NCBI RefSeq assembly: GCF_001659605.2
Contig: NC_035169.2
Location: 7,907,610-7,971,609, forward strand
Source: Manihot esculenta
Taxonomy: Eukaryota; Streptophyta; Magnoliopsida; Malpighiales; Euphorbiaceae
Direction of reading: 5' to 3'
DNA length: 64,000 nucleotides
How positions within the stretch are numbered: the stretch's first letter is position 1; every line of letters starts with the position of its first letter. Below are positions 44,337 to 56,781 of the stretch, piece after piece. Made by a program: the position numbers and the translations under genes. The notes beneath the pieces are model-generated. The model did no database searches. It saw nothing but the letters and a program-made list of their open reading frames with translations, and was not told the origin of the DNA.

Positions 44337-46900
44337 TTTTGGTGGCAAGAAGTCACAGCCACCTGATAGCGTTACTATTCTTAGCTACTGAGGAAAAACC
44401 TTAAAAAAGAACCTTCCATTATTTTATTTTGGATGAAATGTAACTCAAAAGCATGCAACATCAATTTTGAATTTAAAAAAAAAAAGTAAATTGCAGTAGA
44501 TGAAATCAGTACCAAAATTTCATATACTTCAATTTCTTATTGAACTAAAATTTATAACTCACACATTAACTATTTCCCTTTAAAAGGTCTGAAATTATAA
44601 GTTTATAACTCACACATTGACCCAAATTAAAATTAGTGAATATTGGGCTACAGCCTCAAATAGAAATTCGGCCTAATTGAGAGAAGGCTCATCTCAACCC
44701 ATTCTTGCACCAAAACTCAGTCAGTTCTCAGCTTTCATCTTCAAATTCCTGCCTCCTTATTTTCCTACCCTAATTTGACCTGACCTGACATAGTTTGGGA
44801 GAAATGAATTTAAATAAGGGAGATTTACTATTTATTTTTTAGATATTAACAAGTGAGTCTCTAAAGTTTTAGAAATTTATTAAAACGTTCTTATTTTTTC
44901 TATACGTCAACGAAATAGTTCTTTCGTCATTATTTATGTTAAAAATAGATAAAGGATGAGAGAAAAAAATTTTAAAATCTAATTTTACTTTTAAATAAAA
45001 TTTTTTATTTAGTCATTGGATTTTACTATTATTAATAAATTAGTCCCTATATTTTCAGAAATCTATTAAAATATCTTTATATTTTTTCATATCTATTAAA
45101 ATATTTTTATCGTTTTTTTCCATCAATGAAATAGTGCCTCCTCTTCCTCAAGAAAAAAAAAAGATGATGATGATGAATAAAAAAAAGAAAAAAAAGAAAA
45201 AATAAAGAAGGAGAAGAAGATGATAATGAATAAGAAAAAAAAAAGGATAATCGAAAAGAAAAAATAAAAACGTTTTAATAGTTTTCTAAAAATGAAAGAA
45301 CTGACTTGTTAATAATGATAATATTTATGAACTAAATTATAAATCTTCTTTTAAATAAATTTAAATAAAATTATGTATTATTTTATTATTTTTAAAAGTA
45401 AAAAATTTATAAATTAAAAAAATAAATTTATTTATTTTAAATAAAATATTTAATTAAAAATAAATAAATTGAATTCTTATAAAAAATTGTATTCTAACGT
45501 AGAAATATTTATTAATAAAATGATTTATATTTTTCAAAGTTTTGAAGTTTTTTCTTTAAATCTTTCTGTTGCAAAAGTTTTGAAGTTTCAAATTAGTAAA
45601 ATGATTTATGTATTAATTTTTTTTATAACGTGCAACACACATATTTCCATTCGTTATCATAATTTTAATTTTTTTTTATATAAATTATATATATAATATA
45701 ATATTACGAGGATTAATTAAATTTAATTATTCATTATTATTATAATATTAGTATAACTGTGTTTGTAAATAAAATTAAAATGTTATTATCATTAAATCAG
45801 TTGTTTTAATTTCAATAGCCTATTAAATTTAATTTTCCATTGTTGTAATAGTAAATTTTCATCATTTCCCCATATATATTTATCTATTATAATATTATCA
45901 TATTATATACTCGTAATTAAAATCATTAAAATTTTTAAATTTATATTAATAATTTTACATGAGGAGTTTAAGACTTCATTTAGAAAATAATTCATATTTA
46001 AAAAATATTTAATATATGATTTTTTAAATATTAATTTAAATAACAATGATTAACTAGTTTGACACATGTATTCTAAGATTGACTTCAATTTATTATGGGA
46101 AAGTAATTATTTAATTTTTTATTTATTAGTTAATTTTATTGATTTAAAATATTTATTAAAATATTAGAAAATTTATTAATCAGTTATTTATTAATTTTAG
46201 CCATTAAATTTTATTATTTAATTTTTATAGCTCCTTAATTTTATAAAAGTTAAATTAATTAATTATTCCAACAAATAATATTTTAAATTTTTATCAATAA
46301 ATTAATGAAATACTAATTAATAAATTTTTTAATATCTTATAAATATTTTATTATATATTTTAAAATTAAAAAATTAATTAATAAAATTTTCTAAAGCATA
46401 AAAATTAAATAATAATTTTCTCCCTATTATAATATAAATTTACCTTTACATGTTTTTAGCGTTTAAACCAATTTTATGGTGTGTTTTCTTTGTAATAACA
46501 TTATATATATATAATTTTATCTTTAATTACTTTTTAAAAATAATTAGATAATAGGTAAAAAGATAAGAAGATAAACACCCGAAATTAATAAAATAATGAT
46601 AAATATTTTGAGCTAATTATTTTAGTTTTTTGCAATTCTCTCAAATTATGCCTAATTCAATAGGAAAATTGAATATTGACATTAAATAATAAAAATAAAA
46701 TATAAATACAAATCTTATTTATATTATATATAAATTATTTTTTAAATAAAAATATAAATTAAATTAGAATTTTATTACTTAAATTAATTTTGAAACTTGT
46801 TAAAAAATGCGGAAATATTGTTTAGAAAATATGCTAATATTTTTTAAATTTTTAATACTTAATCAAAAAGACTAAAATACCCTCCAAGTATATTTCCTTG
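44337..46900. other. AT-rich intergenic DNA with a degraded inverted-repeat element
   Basis: No gene is visible. Between about 44,815 and 45,352 the outer segments are inverted copies of one another (left AGATTTACTATT...AACAAGTGAG, right its reverse complement in diverged form). A related repeat and a GAA/AAAAG-rich core lie inside. This looks like an old MITE or Mutator-like remnant. The rest is homopolymer-rich spacer. Confidence 0.5.
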
Positions 46901-47367
46901 AAGCAGCATATACCGAAGGCCTCACTTAGGATTCGGAGAATATTCAGAGGAAACTTTTGGCTGTACTTGGGTGTATCGCCACCTTCATGTAGCCGTCAAC
47001 AGTCAGTTTCAATTTTCTTTTTCATTTTATAAAAAATTAACATTATGAACTTTTTCCTCCCAGTACGGTTTTCCCGTGATTTAAACCTTCTAGGGCCAAT
47101 CATGGCATGCCACCTAATAAGCCCACGTGAACATTCCAGCTCAGCACCCGCCAAAATCTACTGCTACCCATTCAAACCTACGTGTTCATCCACGTGCCCA
47201 CTCCAAGAGAAGTATAGAGAACTCCCTCCCTGGAAATCATAAGCGTTGAAACCAGCAAAGACATCCTTTCGTCTTCTATCAGTTTCCTCTTCCACAGCTC
47301 GCTGCGAGCAACAATAAGAAGAAAAACAAAATCCCTAATTCACTAAATTTCGAATCGGAATCCTACC
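46901..47367 (+). promoter_or_regulatory. DGD1 promoter/5' leader with two G-boxes
   Basis: GC rises here ahead of the DGD1 start. CACGTG G-boxes lie at 47,124-47,129 and 47,191-47,196, with another ACGTG core near 47,180. G-boxes bind bZIP/bHLH factors in light and abscisic-acid responses, which would suit a chloroplast lipid gene. The regulation itself is inferred. No clear TATA box is visible. Confidence 0.5.
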
Positions 47368-50300
47368 ATGGACGGCCATACGCAAACTTCGACGTCGACG
47401 AACGCAGCTTTCTCTTTCATATATAAAGGATGGCGGGGAGTACGTGACTCTGCCGATGCGGATCTCCAACTCATGCGGGCCCGAGCCAACTCCTTCAAGA
47501 ACCTTGCCGACTCCTTCGATCGAGAGCTCGAGAATTTCTTCAATTCAACTTCCACTTCCTTCTCAGTAAGCTCCTTCAGGTCTTCCACGCCTACGGATAT
47601 TGATTTCGTGAAGAAATTGCAGCCTAAGATTTCGGAGTTTCGGAGAGTGTACTCGGCTCCAGAGATTAGCAAGAGGGTATTGGAGAAATGGGGTCCGAAG
47701 GCTAAGCTAGGGATTGATTTATCCGCTATAAGAAACGCTATAGTGGCGGAGGTGGAAGATGGGAATATAAATGGGATTGTGGAGTTCGATAGGGTTCGGA
47801 GAAGGAAGAGACCTGTTAAGTTTAGGGAGTTCTGGGGAGAGTGGAAAGAGGAAGGAGGTCAATTTGGGGAATGGGAACCGATAAGGGCCTTGAAAAGGGG
47901 ATTCAGGGAGTTGGAGAAAAAGAGCGAGTCCGTGGAGATTTTTGGGGGCTTCAAGAATAATGAGTTTGTGGAAAAATTGAAATCCAGCTTGGTGCGTTTA
48001 TCTATTCTCCATTGATTGAATAATTTTTTGTTCTCAGTGAGCTATCTATTGTTGCTGCTTTTAGCTTGTCCCAAGTTATTTCAATTGTTAATTTAAATTA
48101 GTTATTAGATGAAGTATTTTAAATTTCTTCGCAAATAATATGAAAGAAGTTAAATCAATTAAATTTTATTAGTATAATTCAATTCAAAGTAACTAATTCC
48201 TATGTTTGGAATAAATTTGAAGTGATGAAATTCTATTAAATTCAATTGTTTGCAATAAGTTCATGATTGTTACTATGGTTTTAATGGGTTGATGAAAAGA
48301 GGCAAGGTGTTTATGATTATTATTTTGGTTCTTGAGTCCATCCTTACTCATGCCACATGAACTGAACTTTTGAGAAATCCTAACAAACATGAGAATTGGT
48401 CAAATAAAATACAATTGCATTGAATTCCAGCTTTCATGAAATTTACAGATACTATAATGCTTCTAGTATTTGATTTCTGATGCATATGTTTGTTTCTTAA
48501 CTTACCTTGAGTGATGTATGCCAATTTATGGACATATTTCAACTTTGACGCGGCATTTAGTAATTCTAACCACAAAAATCCCTCATACTTCCATTCATCA
48601 AATGTATAAACATTTGTTTCAACCTGTTCGTTCAACATAACCCCATCAAAAACTTGAAAAACTAAGTTGCTTATATGAGGGTTATGTTTCATGAAGCTAT
48701 GTACCACCTTTCTTCCAAGTCTTGTACTCATTATTCATGGTCCTCCCTACCCCCTTGTTTCTTATATATGTATAAATGTGCTGCTAAGGAATTTCAAAGT
48801 GAAGGTTCCAGTAGATACAAACAAAGGACTGCATACTAATTGGTTTTCTGCTGCTGATGTGATTTCTTGATCCCTGTTGGAGACTTTCCTTGTATTGAAT
48901 CCCATTATTTTGACCTTAAGATTCTAAAGTACTTAAGTATTTAACTAAATAATTAAACAGAGGATCTCAGTTCCATTGTTCGAAGTTCATTATTCCTCTT
49001 TTTTTTTCCCTTTTTTTTTTGAGAGTTAGGATTCTTTGACTCCTAGGCCATATACTTTAGATAAATCACTAAATTTTGTTGGAATATATCAGTCTAAGGT
49101 ACTGCATCATTTTTGCTTGAGGTGCTTAACCAGACCACTTGTGATTGAAAAGGATGGAAATTTTGTATACCCTTTTGCCTCTAGTGTTCCAATTGGTGTT
49201 TGATTTGACATTGAACACCTTAGCTTGTAAGATTTAGAGCTACGATGTTAATACTAAATTTCATTCAGGCTCAATGTTTGTTATATAAGCATTCATTTTT
49301 ATAATGATAAGCCACACACATTCTTTTACTGAAGTATCTTTTTGTTTTGCAGAAAGCTATCCGGGATCCTCAAGAGTCAAAGGTTTGGTGTCCAAGACAT
49401 CCATTCTTTAATCTCAAATCTTCATGAAATGCTTATTCATGCGTTTAATATATGTAATTTCTTCTTATACTGCCAGGTTGCAGTGAAATTTTTATTTCTT
49501 TTGTTTGCTGCATTAGCATATCTGGTCTAGCATCTAACGGCATGCAACATTTATGCATGGAAGGTCGTAAATTTCATGCATGCTTGGTGATATTCATGGA
49601 AGCTTTTATAGATTTGTGATGATTTTATGTTAGTCTTGGAAGATGAAGTTTCTGGTGTCTTAATCCTGTATTTTGCGTGATCTTAAATGGGAGGTTTGGG
49701 CCTCAAATGTCATTGGCATTTATTGTAGTTTTGGGTATTTAACAAATATGCTTTCTGCATATGTGAGCCTCTCTCTCTCTTCTTTTCTCTTTTCCCCCCA
49801 CTCTTCTCTTTCTTTTGCACATACAACCATTTTGTGGCTTTTCATTGTATATATTCTTTATGTAAGTGTGCTTCTCTTTAAAAGGTCATGCTGTTGTGAT
49901 CTCCTCTCATAGCAATTCATTAGCATGCAGACATATTAATAGGAATAGATGCTCCACAATAATAATCCTGATTATGTTTCATTTCACTAACTTTCTTGTT
50001 TGATACCTCAAAGTGAAGATCAATAAGCACGCAAACATTCCTTCCGTTTTCAGATTAAATGGGTTTCTTGTTGGTTAATTGCTAAATCTTTAAGGAGTGG
50101 TGAGGGTGTTATGTTTATTTGGATTAAAAAAAGGTATTATTATTATTATTATTATTATTGTTATTGTTAATCAAATGGAATATGTAGTATGCTAAATGTT
50201 TTCTTGTCTGTGTCTGATATAGGAAGTACCACCACTGGATGTACCGGAACTGTTGGCATATTTTGTTCGGCAATCTGGTCCATTTTTGGATCAGCTTGGG

Positions 50301-53300
50301 ATTAAAAGAGGCAAGTAACTTTTGTGTTATTTGCAGAGCAAATACTTAATTATTAGTTCTTTCTGTCTTTTGGCCTCTTTACTATATCCTGTATAATTAA
50401 CTATCAATCTTTTTTGTTATGTTTTTAACAATTTCATTTTTTTTATTCCTTTTCTTTTCTATATTTGAAGGCTGAAGAGTTGTTTATTTTCTCTCACTTT
50501 GCATTATGTCATGCTTAGGCAAGTAACTTATTTTGCGTTATGTCATGCTTAGGCAAGTAACTTATGTGCTGTTTAAAGAGTAGTGTGGGCAAATGCATGA
50601 TTACTAGTTCTCTCTCTCTTCTCTTCTCTATATCCTTACAATTAATTAATTTTCTTTAAACTTCATTTTTGATTCCTTATTTTTTCTATACATGAACCTG
50701 AAGGCTGAAGAGTTGTTTACATTCTCTTATTTTGCATTATGTCTCATGCTTCCTGCATTGACCTGTATGTGCTTTTTTAGATATGAAATGTATAGATGGA
50801 AGATGTTAATTTAACAACTTTTATCGATACAAGTTTAGCTTTATTTTAAACTTTAACTGGTGTTTTGATACTGCCCGGTGAAATAGGAAAATTGGTGGTT
50901 CCATTGCAAATATTATGACCAAGTTGTTTGTGTTGTGGATGCCTAATTTTATTTCTTCATAAAGCTTTTCCCAACAATACTATTCTTCCATTTTGTCTAA
51001 TGCATTTAATTTTGCATACTGATGGTACCAGAAGCAAGGTAATCGGACTTTGTGCATCTATGGAAGAAAATGGTTTAGAATCCATTGGTGATAGGAGAAC
51101 CAGCATATTTGTTACTTGTATTCCCTGGCTTTTGAATAGTTGTGCCTTGTATACAGTTTTCTTGATATTTGTTTCATTATGTGAGTTTCCCTCTTTCTTG
51201 ATAATGTGTGTATTACATACCTTCACCCTACTTCTGATAATTGTTTATGTCTCTTGTATGGTTTCAGATATATGTGACAAGGTAGTTGAAAGTTTGTGCA
51301 GTAAAAGCAAGAATAAACTTTTACAGCGATCTCTTGCTACAGGAGAATCCTCTTTTCTTGATAATGAGAATGTGAATGATGAATTGGATTTACGGATATC
51401 AAGTGTCCTTCAAAGTACAGGGCATTGTTATGAGGGTGGCCTTTGGCCAGATTTATCAAAGCATAGCCCATCAGATGGGAAGAGGCATGTAGCTATTGTC
51501 ACAACTGCTAGTCTTCCTTGGATGACTGGCACAGCTGTAAATCCACTTTTTCGAGCAGCATATTTATCAAAATCTGAAAAACAAAAGGTCACATTGCTGG
51601 TTCCATGGCTTTGCAAGTCAGATCAAGAACTAGTTTATCCCAATAATCTCACTTTTAGCTCACCAGAAGAGCAGGAGAATTATATCCGGAACTGGCTTGA
51701 GGATAGGATTGGCTTTAAGGCTGATTTCAAAATATCATTTTATCCAGGAAAGGTAGTTGGTTGACAATTATTTTGTCTTTTTTTTTTTTTTTTTTTTCCT
51801 AATAGTTTCAGATCTATGAGCAATATGTGACAGTTTGGTGTCATTTTTTTCTAGTTCTCAAAAGAACGGAGAAGCATAATTCCTGCTGGAGATACTTCTC
51901 AGTTTATTCCATCAAAAGATGCTGACATTGCCATCCTCGAAGAACCAGAGCATTTGAATTGGTACCACCATGGTAAGAGATGGACTGATAGGTTCAACCA
52001 TGTAGTTGGTATTGTCCATACAAATTACCTAGAATACATCAAGAGGGAGAGGAATGGGGCTCTGCAAGCTTTCTTTGTCAAACACATAAACAATTTGGTT
52101 ACCCGAGCATATTGTCACAAGGTAAATTTGTCTAGTTTGTGGGTCATTTTGATTCTCTGTGCTTATCTTTCTTTTGTAAGTTGCACGTCATTTTTAAGTT
52201 GCATTCTTGGTGTCTTATGCCAAGTAATTGGATGCAGGAAGATCATTTTAGTAAAACCTTATAGTTTGTATGTTTTTTTATTAATTTGCTTTGATGTTTG
52301 CATTGTTTGTCCTATTGTTGAACTAAACTTTGTGTTGCACTATTCAGGTTCTTCGTCTCTCTGCTGCTACCCAGGATTTACCAAAGTCTGTGATTTGCAA
52401 TGTTCATGGTGTCAATCCAAAGTTTTTGGAAATTGGAGAAAAGATTGCCGCAGAAAGGGAGGTTGGGCAGCAAGCATTCTCAAAAGGAGCATATTTCTTA
52501 GGCAAGATGGTCTGGGCCAAGGGATACAGAGAGTTGATAGATTTGCTAGCAAAGCACAAAAATGAACTTGACGGGTTCAATTTGGATGTGTTTGGCAATG
52601 GGGAGGATGCACATGAGGTTCAGATTGCAGCTAAAAGGTTGGATTTGAATGTCAATTTTCTGAAAGGGAGAGATCATGCAGATGATTTTCTTCATGGGTA
52701 AGTATCTAAGGCCCTTTTTTTTCTTATTAAATCAATTCAAAGTATGTTCAGAGGAGAGTATGATATTTGGAAAAAAAAAAGATTATGCAATTGTTGTCCA
52801 CTTCAAGAACAATAATTTTTAGGGGTGGGGTCGGGGCGGGGCAGGGCAGGGCAGGGCGAAGGGAGGATTCAGTATTCAATACTTATCTGAGCTGAGCTTC
52901 TTTGTTGACCTAACTGCTTAAATGTTCTATCCTGGAATGGAACCCAGGACTGCACGGGTGAAGTACCATGTGCTTGTGTCTGGCTTAATTATATTTCCTT
53001 CAACCTTATTAACATTTTTTTCCTTTTCTTGAAGAACATGTTTTTGTAAAATCCTTGTTTTAATTGTTTTATGTTTTATTTTTTTAAAAAATATTTTCTT
53101 CTTTTCTTGAAGGTACAAAGTTTTCATAAATCCTAGTGTTAGTGATGTGCTCTGCACAGCTACTGCAGAGGCACTTGCAATGGGAAAATTTGTTGTATGT
53201 GCTGATCACCCATCAAATGAGTTCTTCATGTCATTTCCAAATTGTTTGACTTACAAGACTCCTGAGGACTTTGTTGCCAAAGTGAAGGAAGCATTAGCAA

Positions 53301-53641
53301 ATGATCCTCAACCTCTTACGTCTGAGCAAAGATATAATCTCTCGTGGGAGGCGGCAACTCAGAGATTTGTGCAATATTCTGAGCTGGACAAAGTCTTGAA
53401 TGATGATATTGGTAGTTTGACCAAAACTAACGGAAAGAGCATAGCAAAAGCAGTTCGATTGCCTAACACATCTGAGATGGTTGATGGAGCGTTGGCATTT
53501 GCCCATTATTGTTTTACGGGGAATGAGTTCCTTAGACTCTGTACTGGAGCAATACCTGGGACGCGTGACTATGATAAGCAACATTGTAAAGACTTGCATC
53601 TCTTGCCTCCACAAGTGGAAAATCCCATCTATGGCTGGTAA
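47368..53641 (+). CDS. DGD1: Digalactosyldiacylglycerol synthase 1, chloroplastic
   Basis: Seven exons: 47,368-47,991; 49,353-49,382; 50,223-50,310; 51,268-51,752; 51,855-52,121; 52,348-52,697; 53,113-53,641. All phases agree and the product is 790 aa, close to the ~808 aa of Arabidopsis DGD1. The enzyme adds a galactose from UDP-galactose to monogalactosyldiacylglycerol at the chloroplast outer envelope, making DGDG for thylakoids and for phosphate-starved membranes. Exon 1 encodes the DGD1-specific N-terminal extension ([18 protein letters not shown]). Exons 4-7 encode the family GT4 glycosyltransferase, with [31 protein letters not shown] and the C-terminal [20 protein letters not shown] site containing the catalytic-type acidic residues. 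It ends VENPIYGW. Exon 2 is a 30-nt microexon. Intron 3 uses a GC donor (AG|GCAAGT). The copy looks intact. Confidence 0.96.
48506..48731 (-). other. Unassigned antisense ORF fragment in DGD1 intron 1
   Basis: An ATG-led minus-strand frame of about 75 codons (begins [13 protein letters not shown], contains [17 protein letters not shown]) runs up to a perfect splice-donor-like AAG|GTAAGT at 48,506/48,505. The codon and residue composition looks coding, unlike neighbouring intron sequence. I do not recognise the family. It may be an inserted piece of another gene. Confidence 0.3.
50309..50762 (+). repeat. Intron 3 repeats copying the DGD1 GC splice donor
   Basis: AGGCAAGTAACTT occurs at the real exon 3 donor (50,309-50,321) and again at 50,517-50,529 and 50,551-50,563. 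Around them a larger diverged duplication is visible: GGCTGAAGAGTTGTTTA at about 50,470 and 50,704, followed in both by a TTTGCATTATGTC word. Confidence 0.75.
52821..52857 (+). other. G-quadruplex-forming tract in DGD1 intron 6
   Basis: Four G4 runs with loops of one or two bases (GGGGTGGGGTCGGGGCGGGG), followed by three CAGGG repeats. It lies on the transcribed sense strand of the 52,698-53,112 intron. Such sequence is a textbook intramolecular quadruplex motif. It may be the edge of a small transposon, since AGGGGTGGGG starts are common in plant hAT repeats. Confidence 0.7.
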
Positions 53642-54423
53642 GCAGATATTGATTGTCTACATCAACAGCCATGTGTATAATAATCACACTGTAGTTAGAA
53701 GCTTTCTACGCTTGTTAGCTGGAATGATTTTTTTTTTTTTTTTTCAACTGATGTATTTAGCTTTGATTCACATATTTAGACAGCTTCATCCAAATTTTGT
53801 CTCTTCCTTGTTAATAGATATTAGCAACTGCCAAAGTTTAGTAATTTAGTGAAAGCGAACTATGTTCTAATGTAGAAAAGAAATGATATATTTCATTTGA
53901 AGCTGTAGATACTATTAATATACTCCTCATCATGTGATTGGTCTTGCCTTGTATAATGGTTCTGGTGTTTGTTTTGTAATTATTAATTGTATTGGTAGTC
54001 ATGCTGGGCCTGGGAAAGAAGACTAAATTTACTATAGGTTGCGGTAACTAGTTTTGTAATCATTATGGGGCTTAATTAATTGCCTGCATTGAATGTCATG
54101 AGGAACCTCTATGTTATTGATATATATTTCTCATTTTGAATGATAATAATAGGAGGTTTTGGTAGCTAGGCTAAGATTGTGGGATCTAGGTTTTAATTGA
54201 AATTTTGAATCGAACAGATTTATTGGTTGTCATTTTAAAAAAGTATGGTTTTTCAATTTAGCAAGAAATTGAACTCACTGAACTGAACCAATTTATCATT
54301 TATACCATGCTGTTTTATGTTCTGCTCTATAAAACCTTTTTCTCCCTGCACACTCTTTTCATACCTTCATTTCTTCTCTTTGTTTGTCTTCGAAGTCACG
54401 TATTATTGAAAGAAGAAAGGAAT
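53642..54423. other. DGD1 3' UTR and intergenic DNA
   Basis: The first few hundred bases after the stop are likely 3' UTR (possible end near 53,990-54,130, where AATAATTA and AATGATAATAAT occur). A T19-type run lies near 53,730. No further gene is seen. Confidence 0.5.
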
Positions 54424-54730
54424 TGTTAAGAGATGAATGGGAGGGAAAACCAGTTATTAGTTAGTAAATTTTGGAGGGAAGTTCTGTACAGGTCAGCCTA
54501 GTAGTTAGAGTTTGTTAGAGGCAGTTATATTACTCTCATGTATAAAAGTATAAATAATAGCTGGCAAGTACTCAGCTACTACTCATGAAGAATCAATAAC
54601 AAAGATCAGCCTATTATCTCTCATATTTTTTTCTCTTCTCATCTAATCTAATTCTTTCTCTCATCTCATTTTAATCTTCTACTTCTCATCTCAATTTCTT
54701 CTCTTTTTCATCTCTAGATTCTGTTCTCAG
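54424..54730 (+). repeat. Possible LTR fragment (Copia-like)
   Basis: It starts TGTTAAGAGATGAATGGGAG and has a TATA region GTATAAAAGTATAAATA near 54,541. Then comes a CAATAACAAAGATCAG-type leader and a long TCTC-rich tail, the usual make-up of a small plant Copia LTR. I could not find the partner LTR, a primer site or a convincing target duplication, so the right boundary is uncertain. Confidence 0.4.
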
Positions 54731-56748
54731 ACTCTCTTCTTGACAAGCGCATTTCCTCCGCTTCATGCCTTCATCTCTCCACTTTTCTACTTTGAAGCCC
54801 TTTCATGCATTCTTTTACTCTCCTCTCAAAAGTCGAAGCTTCTCTTTGACAATTGATCTGAGCTTTTGATGAAGGAAAGCTGGAGATCTAAATGAATGAA
54901 TCCTTGTTGCCTCTGCTACCGCTCCAGATATGCCTAAGACTCCAGGGTCCAGATCTTGTTGCCTCCATTGGCTTGATGCCTTGGGTAGCCTTTCGTGCAT
55001 TATACCGTCCTACCAGTTGATAAAATCTGGCCTTAGAGTACTCAGGTGTTTCATTTGAATGTTACTTTGATTGAAATTGCATTGTTTGAATTGGTTAGGA
55101 GACTGTTGAACAAGGTTGTATTTTCTCCTTGTTTGTGTTAGATTTTGTATTATTTGTGGAAATGATCGTGGTATTCGGATCTTGTCTTTGTTTTGATTGT
55201 TGAAATCTGTTGTTGGGATGAAATAGAAGTGTTATGGATCTTGCCGCTGTTTTGATTTGATGATGTTGGAACCAAGGAACAAAACTGATTTATTTCAGTT
55301 TGACTTGATTTGGTTTTTCATATCATGCAGCTCATTCTTCCTTTTCCTTTCTGTTCAGAAATGAGTTGGATACTAAGTCATTTTTAATATATAGCGGATT
55401 GAAGAAAAGGTGTTACGACATTCGTGTCCCGGATGTTCTCTTTGGCAAGCAATTTCACATGTTCAAACAATTTGGAAAACAAAGAAATTGAATAGCTCTT
55501 ATTGGAACCAATACCATACTATTCTTGCAGGAACCGTTATTATTTATTTATTTATTTTTTCTGGTAAAGGAAAAGAAATCAAATTAGAATAAACAACTGG
55601 CAAGATTTAGCATAAGTCACTTTAATACGATGGTGTTTCAGTCAGAATCCCAACTGCAGGAGGAGGAGAGATAAGTCTTCGAGTTCGTTTGTTTACTGTG
55701 ACAGCAATTAAGAAAAATATTGGAACCGTCATTTCTTGAAGCTTTATAATATTTATTTATTCATTTAACGGGTTTTCTATATGAGGACAATGATCAGGAT
55801 AATTTTGTTCCTTGATCAAATTTTACTAGTGAGCTTATGCAGCAAAGGAAAAATAACACACTCTAAGCCACAATCAACAGCACCCTTATTTAAGATATGG
55901 CGTGTAAAATGAAAAAAAAAAAAATTGGAAAAACAGCATACACCTATTCTATTTGGAATAAAAAATCTTGAAAGGATTTAATTTAATTGATTTTTGATTT
56001 TCTATTAATCCTCTTATTTGAGATAAAAAAAATTCATTTAAAAAGCCATACAAACCCATATATTCTACAAATTCTTTTGTTGGATCAAACCTGTTGGTTG
56101 GTTTATTACTAAAATTTTAAGGTTAAACACCCAGATGTATATACACCGATCATATAAATAAATAACAATAGATTTTACATTTAATTACATTCCATTGACT
56201 ACGTGCATAGTTACTGAATAATTTCCCCCAAACATACCAAAAATCAAAAGTAAATTTAAATAAAAAAAAAAAAGAAAAAAGAAGAAAGAAGCAAGGAAGA
56301 GGAATACGTATGGCTACGCACTCACTTGTTTCTTCGTGTGCTTCATGTGCTACCTATCTATTTCATGAAAACTGTACGTACTTGCCATTGAAAAAAAAAA
56401 AAAATTTGCTTCACATGACTTCACAGGCTCTCATTTAAGCACGTGATCCCCATTTAAATACTGCTACTTGGTGTTTCTACAGACTCTTCAACTTAGACAA
56501 GAGCTTACTCGGATGATCAGAAAGCCATGCATGGGACAATATTAATTCCAGTAGTGGTGAAGAACTGTTAACGAAGTCTTGTAGTGTCTTTAAGGTAATC
56601 TAATTTTTGCCCATAAAACTTCTGAACCAAATGTTGTTCAATGATGAATCAATCTCCAACATCCAGCAGACAAAAGCTTGTACGGATATGTAAGGATTCA
56701 GTCACTAGCATAAGTTCATCAATGGCATGAACTTGGATACCCTTTTCT

Positions 56749-56781
<33 letters not shown>

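Noticed and set aside
54815..55000. 61-codon minus-strand frame after the LTR-like fragment
   Set aside because: No family resemblance and no context that supports translation.
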